Assembly (NCBI GenBank): GCA_964405405.1
Contig: CAYONT010000067.1
Coordinates: 1 to 9,407 of the forward strand
Direction of reading: 5' to 3'
From: CAMCYM01 sp964405405
Lineage (GTDB): Bacteria; Bacteroidota; Bacteroidia; Flavobacteriales_D; Sanyastnellaceae
Length of the DNA: 9,407 nucleotides
Below are positions 1-6,576 of the stretch, in pieces; positions within the stretch are counted from its first letter, which is position 1, and the number at the start of each line of letters is the position of its first letter. Made by a program: the position numbers and the translations under genes. The notes beneath the pieces are model-generated. The model worked only from the letters and a program-made list of their open reading frames with translations. It was not told the DNA's origin and made no database searches.

Positions 1-590
1 GGTCGAACCACACCGCGCTTCTGGGCGGTGGAGAGGATGCCGACCCCCAGGGGCTTGGTCAGGTAAAGGAGGTCACCCGCCTTTCCCGCTGCGTTTGCTT
101 TGAGCCGGTCGAGCCGCACGCGGCCCGTCACGGCCAAACCAAAAATAGGCTCCGGGCTGTCGATGCTGTGCCCACCCGCCAAAGGGATGCCCGCCTCAGA
201 ACAAATGCTGCGTCCCCCATCGATGACCTCCCCCGCCACCGATTCCGGAATCTTGCCCAACGGCCAACCCAAGATCGCGATGGCCATCAGCGGCGTGCCC
301 CCCATGGCGTAGATGTCGCTGATCGCATTCGCCGCTGCGATGCGGCCGAAGGTCCGGGCATCGTCCACGATGGGCATGAAGAAATCGGTGGTCGAGATGA
401 TGCCCGTTCCGTCTCCGAGGTCCATGACCGCCGCGTCGTCCCGGGTTTCGTTGCCGATGATCAGACGCGGGAACGACTCGCTGCGGTCGACCCGCGAGAG
501 GATGTCGTGCAGCACCGCCGGGGACAGCTTGCAGCCGCAGCCGGCGCCGTGCGAGAATTGGGTGAGGCGGATGGGGTCCAGGGTTTCCAT
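1..590 (-). CDS. selD: Selenide, water dikinase (selenophosphate synthase), 3' end cut by window edge
   Basis: SelD makes selenophosphate, the activated selenium donor, from selenide and ATP in the cytoplasm. The 196 complete codons visible give the N-terminal part of a protein that is usually about 340-350 aa. Close matches to the family, recognised from memory of E. coli SelD, are the catalytic stretch SHGAGCGCK (residues 13-21, active-site Cys18 and Lys21), GNETRDDAAV (46-55), STTDFFMPIVD (66-76), NAISDIYAMGG (88-98), LAGGHSID (137-144) and the PEPIFGLAVTG segment. The active-site codon is TGC, so this is the Cys form and not a selenoprotein. The start at 590 fits the E. coli N-terminus and lies 10 bp past the mnmH stop, so the two genes are very likely co-transcribed. 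No Shine-Dalgarno sequence is visible. The ATP-binding C-terminal half lies outside the window. Confidence 0.98.
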   Translation of the reverse strand, partial: METLDPIRLTQFSHGAGCGCKLSPAVLHDILSRVDRSESFPRLIIGNETRDDAAVMDLGDGTGIISTTDFFMPIVDDARTFGRIAAANAISDIYAMGGTPLMAIAILGWPLGKIPESVAGEVIDGGRSICSEAGIPLAGGHSIDSPEPIFGLAVTGRVRLDRLKANAAGKAGDLLYLTKPLGVGILSTAQKRGVVR

Positions 591-600
591 TGTAGGATGA

Positions 601-1629
601 TCAAAAAGATGCGTTGAGAAGGTGTTGGGCGGCGGCCGTGGGAGAAAGGCCCGTCCAATCGAAGGTGCCAGCCACCGGCCGTGGTCGCTTGCGCCGCGAA
701 TGGGCATAGAGCGCGTCGTAGTAGGTCAGGCCCAGGTCCGCCGCCGTCCGGATGTCCCCAGCGGCCAGCGCCGTGAGGGCCGCGTCCGTCGCCTCCCCCC
801 CCAGCTTGGGACGGATGCGCAAGAACGCCGCCGCCAGCCGTTCCGGGTCCGCAGCGCCGTACACCGCGCAAATGTGGTCGAGCCGCTCGGCCCGGCTGCG
901 CTCGATGACCCACATCGGCGCTTGGACCAGCCGGTGGAACAGCTCCTCCGGCAGGTGCACCTTGCCGATGGTTCGGCTTTCGTTTTCCATCCAGACCGGC
1001 TGGTCCGGGCGCAGCCCCGACAGCACCCGGTGGCATTCGTTGGCGAACTGCTCCGAAGTCGGTTGGGGATGGCGTTCCAGGTTGCCGAAGGCGGAGCCCA
1101 GGTGCCCGGCCAGCCCTTCGAGGTCGAGGGTTTGGCCTGCCAACTCGCCGATGGCGGTGAGCAACTGGGACTTGCCGACGCCCGTCATGCCACCCAGCAC
1201 GCGGTAGTCCCGCGGTTGGGCCAAACCTTCCAAAACCCAGCGCCGATAAGCCTTGTAGCCGCCCTCGAGCTTGCGGACGGGCAGGCCCGCCGTGTCCAGC
1301 AGCCAAGCCATGGAGCCGGAGCGCATGCCCCCGCGCCAGCACTGGACGACGATGGGACCGGCTGCCGCACGCGGGGTCCACAGCGCCCGGGCTTCCCGGA
1401 CCCACTGTTCCATCCGGGGCGCCACAAGGCCCAGTCCCTGCTCCACGGCCTGCTCTCGGCCCTTCTCTTTGTACACCGTTCCCACCAGCGCCCGCTCCTC
1501 GTCATCCAGCAGGGGAAACGAAACCGCCCCGGGAATGTGGCCCGCGGCAAACTCCCCGGGCGACCGCGTGTCCAAGACGAGCGGCGCCCCCTCCCCATAC
1601 AGCCAGTTCCCGGGTTCGCAGGTTTCCAT
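601..1629 (-). CDS. mnmH: tRNA 2-selenouridine synthase (SelU/YbbB family)
   Basis: MnmH replaces the sulfur of 2-thiouridine at wobble position 34 of tRNA-Lys, -Glu and -Gln with selenium, using selenophosphate, through a geranylated intermediate. The 342-aa product is slightly shorter than E. coli MnmH (364 aa from memory). An N-terminal rhodanese domain (about residues 10-130) contains VLDTRSPGEFAAGHIPGA and the catalytic loop VQCWRGGMRS, with the active Cys at residue 97, the same number as in E. coli. A P-loop domain follows, with Walker A GMTGVGKS at residues 147-154. MENESRTIGKVHLPE (214-228) and the ERLDHI region are also typical of the family. The start at 1629 puts the rhodanese fold directly at the N-terminus; no upstream in-frame start was preferred. 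selD follows after 10 bp, so enzyme and substrate supply are paired. A -7-like TACCTTCG lies 42 nt upstream (1671-1664), one mismatch from TAnnTTTG, but without a convincing -33 element. Confidence 0.97.
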   Translation of the reverse strand: METCEPGNWLYGEGAPLVLDTRSPGEFAAGHIPGAVSFPLLDDEERALVGTVYKEKGREQAVEQGLGLVAPRMEQWVREARALWTPRAAAGPIVVQCWRGGMRSGSMAWLLDTAGLPVRKLEGGYKAYRRWVLEGLAQPRDYRVLGGMTGVGKSQLLTAIGELAGQTLDLEGLAGHLGSAFGNLERHPQPTSEQFANECHRVLSGLRPDQPVWMENESRTIGKVHLPEELFHRLVQAPMWVIERSRAERLDHICAVYGAADPERLAAAFLRIRPKLGGEATDAALTALAAGDIRTAADLGLTYYDALYAHSRRKRPRPVAGTFDWTGLSPTAAAQHLLNASF

Positions 1630-1689
1630 GGTGGTCCATCACCGGGCTTCGCCCGACTCCACGCGAAGGTACACCCGGCGGCCCGACCG

Positions 1690-1716
1690 CCCCCCTCCCC
1701 TCCCTGGCCCCACCCC
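1690..1716 (-). other. Potential G-quadruplex motif between terminator and mnmH
   Basis: Read on the minus strand, five uninterrupted G-tracts of 4, 4, 3, 4 and 6 bases are separated by loops of 1, 3, 1 and 1 bases. This meets the usual G3+N1-7 rule with very short loops. It begins two bases after the T-tract of the terminator at 1719-1746 and ends about 60 bp before the mnmH start. Folding in DNA or RNA is inferred from the pattern only; a GC-rich spacer could produce it by chance. Confidence 0.5.
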
Positions 1717-1718
1717 AC

Positions 1719-1746
1719 AAAAAAGGGGCCGCCCCTCGGCGGCCCC
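1719..1746 (-). terminator. Intrinsic terminator of the large repeat-protein gene
   Basis: A perfect 9-bp inverted repeat (GGGGCCGCC at 1725-1733 and GGCGGCCCC at 1738-1746) encloses a 4-nt loop. On the minus strand the stem is followed directly by six T (1724-1719), the classic Rho-independent layout. It lies about 95 bp past the stop of the large minus-strand gene and separates that gene from mnmH-selD. The opposite flank (1747-1752, TCCTTT) could lengthen the stem through A-T and G-T pairs. No plus-strand gene ends here, so minus-strand use is the natural reading. Confidence 0.85.
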
Positions 1747-1840
1747 TCCTTTGAATTGAAGGGATTCCCGTACTTCCTGCGAAGCCTCCGGTTCACCTGC
1801 GGCCATGAAGCCGTGAATCGCCTGCGTTCGGGGCCCCCAA

Positions 1841-1930
1841 TCAGTCGGGGCAAGAAGAACCGTAGTACTGGAAGAAGGTCAACAAGTCTTGTACATCGAC
1901 AAAACCCGTTCCGTCGATGTCACCCGGGCA
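1841..1930 (-). other. Single EF-hand/dockerin-like C-terminal module with stop
   Basis: This encodes the last 29 residues of the giant protein. It starts CPGD, has a 12-residue EF-hand-type loop with Asp at positions 1, 3 and 12, Thr at 5 and Gly at 6, then a hydrophobic helix-like stretch (LLTFFQYYG), and ends SSCPD. One Cys lies at each end, so a bracketing disulfide is plausible. The protease encoded divergently ends with two modules of the same kind. Whether it binds a cohesin-like partner, calcium only, or serves as a sorting or anchoring tag cannot be told from sequence. Confidence 0.75.
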
Positions 1931-4900
1931 GTTGCTCGGATAATCGCATCCACCTGGGAAGTTCGCATCCGGGTCGAAGTCCAATCCCTCCGGATCCATG
2001 CAACCCACATACAGGCAGCTGCCGTCGTCGTCCGTGAACACCAGGTCGAAGTTCACCGCCGCTGGGTCCGTACATCCCGCGTAGAAACACGTGTTGTCAT
2101 CCACCGTGGCCGCCGGGCTGTAGTTCACTGCATCGGGATACGTGCAGCCTCCATACAAGCACGTTCCGTTGTCAATTTCCGCCTCGCTGTCGTAGTTCCA
2201 AGCCGTCAAGTCCATGCAACCTGGCGTCGGGAACAAGCACGATCCATCGTCGATGGTGGCGTAGGGATTGTAGTTCTCCGCCGCGTCATACGAACAGCCG
2301 TAAACCACACAGCTTCCGTCGTCTACCGTCGCTACTGGATCGAAGTTCACCGCCTCTTCGATGGTGCAACCGGGGATGATGCAGGAACCATCGTCCACCG
2401 TCGCGGTGGCATCGTAGTTCGTGGCAATGGGGTTCGTACAACCGAGGTAGAAGCACGAGCCATCGTCCACCGTGGCCGTGGCGTCGTAGTTGTCCGCAGT
2501 CGCATCCATGCAACCGAGGTAGAAGCACGAGCCATCGTCCACGTTCGCGCCGGCGTCGAAGTTGTCGGCCTCCGCATCCGTGCAGCCGAAGTACTGGCAA
2601 CCGCCGTCGTCCACCGTGGCATTCGACAGGAAGTTGTCCGCCTCCGGGTCCATACAACCGTAGACCAAACAAGTCCCATCATCCAAGTTGGCGCCCGCAT
2701 TGTAGTTCGTCGCCATCGCATCCGTACAGCCCGTCACCACACAGGATCCGTCGTCTGAATTCGCCTCCTCATCGTAGTTGACGGCCACGGGGTTCGTACA
2801 ACCTGAAACGCGCTCCGGCATGATGAGCTCGACGTCCCAGAATTGCTGTGTCGTTCCTGCCGTGGGGGTGAACTCCACGTTGTACCGCAGGGTCACCACG
2901 CCCGCCGTGGTGATCTGCGCCACCAGCACCCGGCCGTCCTCATCGGGCTGGCCTTGGGTCGTTTCCGAAGGCGAAACCGAAATGTTACCACCCGGATTTC
3001 CATTGACGTTCAGTGCACCCCCCGCATTCCAGCTGGGGAAGTAGGTGTACATCCCACTCTGGCTCAAGGCGTTGAAATCGCCCGGACCTGCACCGATGGT
3101 GATCCAAGAGTCGAAGGCGAGTGCCGGCTGGAAGGCAAAGAACCCGGGATTCAAGGTACCCCCGAAGTCGACCCCCAGCGGATGCTGGTAGATCGGCGCC
3201 GTGGAGGAGATGAGCCAGGGCTTCGCCGCGTTTCCGAACAACTTCACGAGGTCCATCGACGTGTCGTCGAACTGGGCGTAGACCCGGTACGTCACCCGTC
3301 CCGTTCCGAAGAGGGGGCTGGAGGGGTTCGTGTGGTCGTTGACCACCTCGTAGCTCAGGCCCTGGAAGGTGCCATCGCCCCAGATGCACGTGCCGTCATC
3401 GTTCGTGGCCGCGGGATTGAAGTTCAGTGCCGATGCCGATGCACAGCCCAGCACTTCCTCCCCTTCGCAAATGCCATTGCCATCGAAGTCGCCCGTGCAG
3501 TTGCCGTCGCAATCGAAGTAAGGTTCCGGGTACGCACAAGCCAGCGGGTTCACCGGGGTCAAGCCTTCGGCATAGTTGCAAGCCAGCGGATCGTCACAGT
3601 ACCCATACTGGCAGGACCCATCCGAATCCGTGGCGTCGTCGTTGTAGTTCACCGCCAGTGGATCTTGGCAACCCTCAACTTCCTCTTCGTCGCAAACATC
3701 GTCGCCATCCGCATCGTTGTCGCACACCCCGCTGCAATCGCGGAAGGGCAATTCATAAATGCACTCGTCCGGATCGGTGGCATTGGATACGTAGTTGCAA
3801 GCATCTGCGTCCTGGCAACCCGCGATTTCGTCCGCATTGCAAACCCCATCGTTGTCCGCATCGCCATCCACCAAGGCCCCGCCTGCACAGCTGTCGCAGG
3901 CATTCGTGACCAGGATGCAGCTTCCGTCGTTGAGGGTCGCGGTGGCATCGTAGTTGCACGCAGCGGAATCGGTACATCCCGCGCAGCTCGTGTACTCACA
4001 GCTCGCCGCGTCGGAGATCGTCGCCGTGCCATCGAAGTTGCAAGCCCCTGCATCCATGCAACCCGCGCAAGAAGTAAACTCGCAGCTCGCCGCATCCGCA
4101 ATCGTTGCCGTTCCGTCATAGTTACAAGCGGAGGGCGTCATGCAACCCACACAAGATAGGAACTCGCAGCTGCCGTCATCCACGGTTGCCGTGGCATCGT
4201 AATTGCACGCCCCCGCCGCCATACAACCTTGGCAGGAGTCGTACTCACAGGATCCATTGTCCACTGTGGCCAGTGCATTGAAGTTGCACGCCGTATTGTC
4301 CATGCAGCCAGGCGCCGCCGTCGGGAATTGCATCTCCACGTCCGTGACCTGAATCGTGTTCTGACTTGGGTCGCGGTACTGGAAGTTGTAACGAACACTG
4401 ATCACCCCTGCGGTGGTGAATTGGCCCAACAAAACCCGTCCTGCCTGCGGGAAAGCCCACTGGCTAGAACCTGGCGTGTAGTACAGGCTAGCGCCCACCT
4501 GGGTATCGACGAGGATGTTGCCCCCCGTTGCGCTAAACGCACCGGTGAAGTTCGTCATGCCCACGGAACTGGGAGCAGGCGATTGCCCCGGACCGGCACC
4601 AAATGCGAGCCAAGAATCCGTGGCCAAGCTGGGGGCGATGATGTAGAACATCGGATTGATCTCGTGACCATAGAGGGAACCCAACGGATCTTGGTAAAAG
4701 GGTTCTGTCGAAGAGATGGACCAAGGTGCATTCATCGTGCCATAAATGGCAGCCATTTCCACGGTGTTGATGGAGAAGTTAGCATAGAGCCGGTAGGTGG
4801 TAGACCCTGCTGGACCCGCTGCCGATGGCACCACGTCGTAGCTCAGCCCTTGGAAATAGGTGCCGGGCCAAGTGCAAGAGCCGTCATCATCTGTAGCAGC

Positions 4901-6544
4901 AGGAACATAGTTCGATGCCGAGGCGGACATGCAACCCTCCACCTCGAAGTTGTTGCAAATGCCATCTCCATCGAAGTCGCCCGTGCAAACGGTGCTGCAA
5001 TCCCCTCCTACCGGTGGGTATGTGCAGGAGCCATCGTTGTCGGTGGCTGAGGAGTCAAAGTTGCATGCGGTGTTGTCGGTGCATCCCGCCACTTCATCTG
5101 CATTGCAAATGTTGTCGCCATCGAAATCGAGCAGGCACTGTCCCAAACAATCGCGACCGGGCTGGGGATAGGTACAAGTGACGCCACCATCCGTGGCCGC
5201 AGGGTTGTAGTTGCAAGCCGCATTGTCCTGGCAACCCGCCACTTCATTCGCGTCGCACACCCCATCGTCGTCTGCATCGCCATCCACCAAGGCACCACCC
5301 GAACAGGTGTCGCAAGGTCCAGCGGGAACCACGCATGTTCCGTTGTTGCTGTCGGTGGCAAGCGGGTTGAAGTTACAGGCCCCCACCAGGGTGCAACCCA
5401 CCACTTCATCGGCGTCACACACCCCATCGTCGTCCGCATCGCCGTCGACCACCGCTCCCCCCGCACAGGTGTCACAAGGGCCTGACGCAAAGACGCAAGA
5501 CCCATCGTTCTCAGTAGCTGACGCAACGTAGTTGCAAGCTCCCGCCGTGGTACAACCTGAAACCTCATCCACATCGCATGTGCCGTCGTTGTCCGCGTCC
5601 CCATCGACCACCACCCCACCCACACAAGTATCGCAGCCCACAGCAAACGTGCAAGATCCATTGTAGTCCGTAGCTGCCGGGTTGTAGTTGCAGGCAGAAG
5701 CGTTCATGCAACCCTGAATTTCATTGACGTTGCAGACCCCGTCGTTGTCTGTATCACCATCCACCACTGCGCCACCCGAGCAGGTGTCGCAGCCTGTGGG
5801 AACCACACAGCTTCCACTGTCGTCGATGGTGGCGAGTGGGTTGAAATTGCAAGCCGCCGAATTCGTACAGCCCGTCACTGGGGCAGGTGCCGAGGCCGTG
5901 TTGAAGGCAATGTCGTACACGTTGATGCCGGTTCCGCCACTTGGGAACCACTGGAAGTTCAGGTTGCCAGAGACGTGGCCCACGGCCCCGCCTGCGCCGT
6001 GCGCCAGGGTCAATTGCGCGAACAACACCTTCAAATCGGAACCCGCGATTCCGTCTGGGGTGGCCCCAATGGTGTACCAGGTTCCCCCGGTGGCCCCGCC
6101 CGTGCTGAATCCGTTCCCTGCGTTGAACGCCGCGAGCGGCGCGGTCATCGACGTGAACTGGACCCCGCCGGAGCCCGTGTTGTCAGCGGAGCCAATCGTG
6201 AACCAGCTGTCATAGGCCAATTGAGGTGCCAAGGCAAAAAAGGCCGGGTTGATCAACTGGCCCAGGTCGCCACCGAATGAATTCTGGTAGAACGAGGTGG
6301 TGGGTGTAAACGTCAGCAGGTGGTTCACACCATCGGGTGTGGACACCCCGAAAACCGAGCCGAGTCGGTCCCCTGCGTTGCCGAAGTTCGCATAGAGCCG
6401 GTAGGTCGTTCCGACGGGCGTGGTTGCGACCACCTCGTGGGAAACCCCCACGAACTGCGCGTAACCACCGCTGCCGAACGCCATGAACCCGATCAAAACC
6501 GCCAGCAAACGCAGCGGGGACCGGAAGGTGTGAATGATTTTCAT
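1841..6544 (-). CDS. Giant secreted Cys/Asp-repeat protein with three novel domains and dockerin-like tail
   Basis: The function is not known; the build suggests an extracellular or surface, calcium-binding, disulfide-rich structural or adhesive protein. The product is 1567 aa. Residues 1-30 form a signal peptide (basic start, hydrophobic LRLLAVLIGFMAF, cleavage near YAQ). Cys-free domain copies lie at about 31-224, 564-745 and 1060-1247. Between and after them are 28 units built on GC-x5-A-x-N-[YF]...DDGSC: seven at 225-562, nine at 746-1059 and twelve at 1248-1538. Nine units carry an acidic insert such as DGDADDDGVCDADE, resembling thrombospondin type 3 calcium sites. The tail (1539-1567) starts CPGD and has an EF-hand loop D-I-D-G-T-G-F-V-D-V-Q-D. 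I count 102 Cys, all in repeats or tail. The frame is open to 6655, but the start at 6544 is preferred because it begins the signal peptide and lies 24 nt from a TATATTTA box. It is divergent from the metalloprotease gene, which shares the repeats and tail. No type IX secretion C-terminal domain was recognised. Confidence 0.92.
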   Translation of the reverse strand: MKIIHTFRSPLRLLAVLIGFMAFGSGGYAQFVGVSHEVVATTPVGTTYRLYANFGNAGDRLGSVFGVSTPDGVNHLLTFTPTTSFYQNSFGGDLGQLINPAFFALAPQLAYDSWFTIGSADNTGSGGVQFTSMTAPLAAFNAGNGFSTGGATGGTWYTIGATPDGIAGSDLKVLFAQLTLAHGAGGAVGHVSGNLNFQWFPSGGTGINVYDIAFNTASAPAPVTGCTNSAACNFNPLATIDDSGSCVVPTGCDTCSGGAVVDGDTDNDGVCNVNEIQGCMNASACNYNPAATDYNGSCTFAVGCDTCVGGVVVDGDADNDGTCDVDEVSGCTTAGACNYVASATENDGSCVFASGPCDTCAGGAVVDGDADDDGVCDADEVVGCTLVGACNFNPLATDSNNGTCVVPAGPCDTCSGGALVDGDADDDGVCDANEVAGCQDNAACNYNPAATDGGVTCTYPQPGRDCLGQCLLDFDGDNICNADEVAGCTDNTACNFDSSATDNDGSCTYPPVGGDCSTVCTGDFDGDGICNNFEVEGCMSASASNYVPAATDDDGSCTWPGTYFQGLSYDVVPSAAGPAGSTTYRLYANFSINTVEMAAIYGTMNAPWSISSTEPFYQDPLGSLYGHEINPMFYIIAPSLATDSWLAFGAGPGQSPAPSSVGMTNFTGAFSATGGNILVDTQVGASLYYTPGSSQWAFPQAGRVLLGQFTTAGVISVRYNFQYRDPSQNTIQVTDVEMQFPTAAPGCMDNTACNFNALATVDNGSCEYDSCQGCMAAGACNYDATATVDDGSCEFLSCVGCMTPSACNYDGTATIADAASCEFTSCAGCMDAGACNFDGTATISDAASCEYTSCAGCTDSAACNYDATATLNDGSCILVTNACDSCAGGALVDGDADNDGVCNADEIAGCQDADACNYVSNATDPDECIYELPFRDCSGVCDNDADGDDVCDEEEVEGCQDPLAVNYNDDATDSDGSCQYGYCDDPLACNYAEGLTPVNPLACAYPEPYFDCDGNCTGDFDGNGICEGEEVLGCASASALNFNPAATNDDGTCIWGDGTFQGLSYEVVNDHTNPSSPLFGTGRVTYRVYAQFDDTSMDLVKLFGNAAKPWLISSTAPIYQHPLGVDFGGTLNPGFFAFQPALAFDSWITIGAGPGDFNALSQSGMYTYFPSWNAGGALNVNGNPGGNISVSPSETTQGQPDEDGRVLVAQITTAGVVTLRYNVEFTPTAGTTQQFWDVELIMPERVSGCTNPVAVNYDEEANSDDGSCVVTGCTDAMATNYNAGANLDDGTCLVYGCMDPEADNFLSNATVDDGGCQYFGCTDAEADNFDAGANVDDGSCFYLGCMDATADNYDATATVDDGSCFYLGCTNPIATNYDATATVDDGSCIIPGCTIEEAVNFDPVATVDDGSCVVYGCSYDAAENYNPYATIDDGSCLFPTPGCMDLTAWNYDSEAEIDNGTCLYGGCTYPDAVNYSPAATVDDNTCFYAGCTDPAAVNFDLVFTDDDGSCLYVGCMDPEGLDFDPDANFPGGCDYPSNCPGDIDGTGFVDVQDLLTFFQYYGSSCPD
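2439..2470 (-). repeat. Exact 32-bp direct repeat, copy 1
   Basis: These 32 bases recur without mismatch at 2511-2542, one 72-bp unit away, and encode the junction VDDGSCFYLGC in two neighbouring units. Other unit junctions in this block have diverged at the DNA level, so this pair suggests a recent unit duplication or gene conversion. Confidence 0.9.
2511..2542 (-). repeat. Exact 32-bp direct repeat, copy 2
   Basis: Second copy of the 32-base identity at 2439-2470, offset by exactly one 72-bp (24-codon) repeat unit and in the same frame. Recombination between the copies would remove or add one protein unit without a frameshift. Confidence 0.9.
2804..3367 (-). repeat. Third copy of Cys-free domain (residues 1060-1247)
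   Basis: The copy starts FQGLSYEVV, continues with VTYRVYAQF, SSTAPIYQHPLG, NPGFFAFQP, LAFDSWITIGAG, GRVLVAQITTAGVVTLRYN, and ends near WDVELIMP. The same landmarks in the same order appear at 4310-4855 and 5873-6454. It is rich in alternating hydrophobic and polar residues and in Gly, Ser and Thr, suggesting a beta fold. It has no Cys. I do not recognise a named family; about 188 aa. Confidence 0.85.
3368..4309 (-). repeat. Repeat block 2: nine units with 2, 4 or 6 Cys
   Basis: Units start at residues 746, 773, 800, 828, 856, 909, 958, 982 (this unit begins YC instead of GC) and 1033. The first four have 27-28 aa and four Cys, with a short linker such as EYTSCA. Units at 856, 909 and 982 have about 49-53 aa and six Cys, with an acidic calcium-site-like insert. 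Units at 958 and 1033 have two Cys and no insert. The block joins domain copies two and three and contains all three unit types, so it is the most informative for working out the disulfide pattern. Confidence 0.93.
4310..4855 (-). repeat. Second copy of Cys-free domain (residues 564-745)
   Basis: The landmarks are FQGLSYDVV, TTYRLYANF, SSTEPFYQDPLG, INPMFYIIAP, LATDSWLAFGAG, GRVLLGQFTTAGVISVRYN and a final VTDVEMQFP. They follow the order of the third copy and are closer to it than to the first. No Cys is present. The domain sits between repeat blocks 1 and 2, so the protein alternates domain and repeat rod. Confidence 0.85.
4859..5872 (-). repeat. Repeat block 1: six 6-Cys long units plus one 2-Cys unit
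   Basis: Units start at residues 225, 278, 330, 383, 437, 487 and 537, with spacings of 53, 52, 53, 54, 50 and 50. Units 1-4 contain CDTC-x-GG followed by an acidic motif of the type DGDADDDGVCDADE. Units 5 and 6 have a variant with DC...C and DFDGDxIC. The final unit lacks both the insert and the middle Cys and leads into domain copy 2. The acidic stretches resemble thrombospondin type 3 or EF-hand calcium loops, but calcium binding is inferred. Confidence 0.93.
5873..6454 (-). repeat. First copy of Cys-free domain (residues 31-224)
   Basis: This is the first folded region after the signal peptide. It starts FVGVSHEVV, then TTYRLYANF, TTSFYQNSFGG, INPAFFALAP, LAYDSWFTIGSA, and a later VLFAQLTL. 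The order matches copies two and three, but it is the most diverged, particularly in the second half, where the GRVL...TTAGV segment has become DLKVLFAQLTLAHG. It has no Cys. It was recognised as a copy by eye from ordered landmarks, not by alignment score. Confidence 0.8.
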
Positions 6545-6568
6545 CGCTGATTGACTCCAATTCAACAT

Positions 6569-6576
6569 TAAATATA
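6569..6576 (-). promoter_or_regulatory. Candidate -7 box for the giant repeat-protein gene
   Basis: The minus strand reads TATATTTA in a locally AT-rich stretch, close to the Bacteroidota -7 consensus TAnnTTTG. It lies 24 nt upstream of the preferred ATG at 6544, leaving a short leader. A TTA about 18 nt further upstream is a poor match to the -33 TTTG element, so this is a moderate candidate only. Confidence 0.4.

Larger units (their letters stand above)
1931..2803 (-). repeat. Repeat block 3: twelve 2-Cys units of 24 aa (72 bp)
   Basis: Units begin at residues 1248, 1272, 1296, 1320, 1344, 1368, 1392, 1416, 1442, 1466, 1490 and 1514. The period is exactly 24 aa except for one 26-aa unit that carries an extra Pro-Thr-Pro-type linker. 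Each keeps GC at the start and [ST]C or GC near the end of the DDG motif. The middle Cys of the other blocks (ACNY) is replaced by other residues (AVNY, ATNY, ADNF, AENY, AWNY), and the linkers have no Cys. The regular length suggests a continuous rod of identical small modules. Confidence 0.95.

Noticed and set aside
530..540. Possible selenocysteine (TGA) codon at the SelD active site
   Set aside because: The codon for residue 18 reads TGC on the minus strand, so this SelD is the Cys form.
1643..1655. Small hairpin CGGGC-TTC-GCCCG upstream of mnmH
   Set aside because: Only a 5-bp stem without a T-tract in very GC-rich sequence; not distinguishable from chance.
622..2037. Long plus-strand open frame opposite mnmH
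   Set aside because: It lies antisense to a clearly recognised gene, spans the terminator and a gene boundary, and its translation is Arg/Pro/Gly-rich with no domain. GC-rich sequence produces such frames by chance.
1931..2803. Regular 72-bp periodicity as a CRISPR-like array
   Set aside because: The period is exactly 24 codons in one open frame, conservation follows codons for GC and DDGSC, and there are no constant repeats with unrelated spacers.
2843..4159. Plus-strand open frame of 438 codons opposite the giant repeat gene
   Set aside because: Its translation is a periodic Val/Arg/Ile pattern that simply mirrors the repeat units on the other strand, with no signal peptide or domain.
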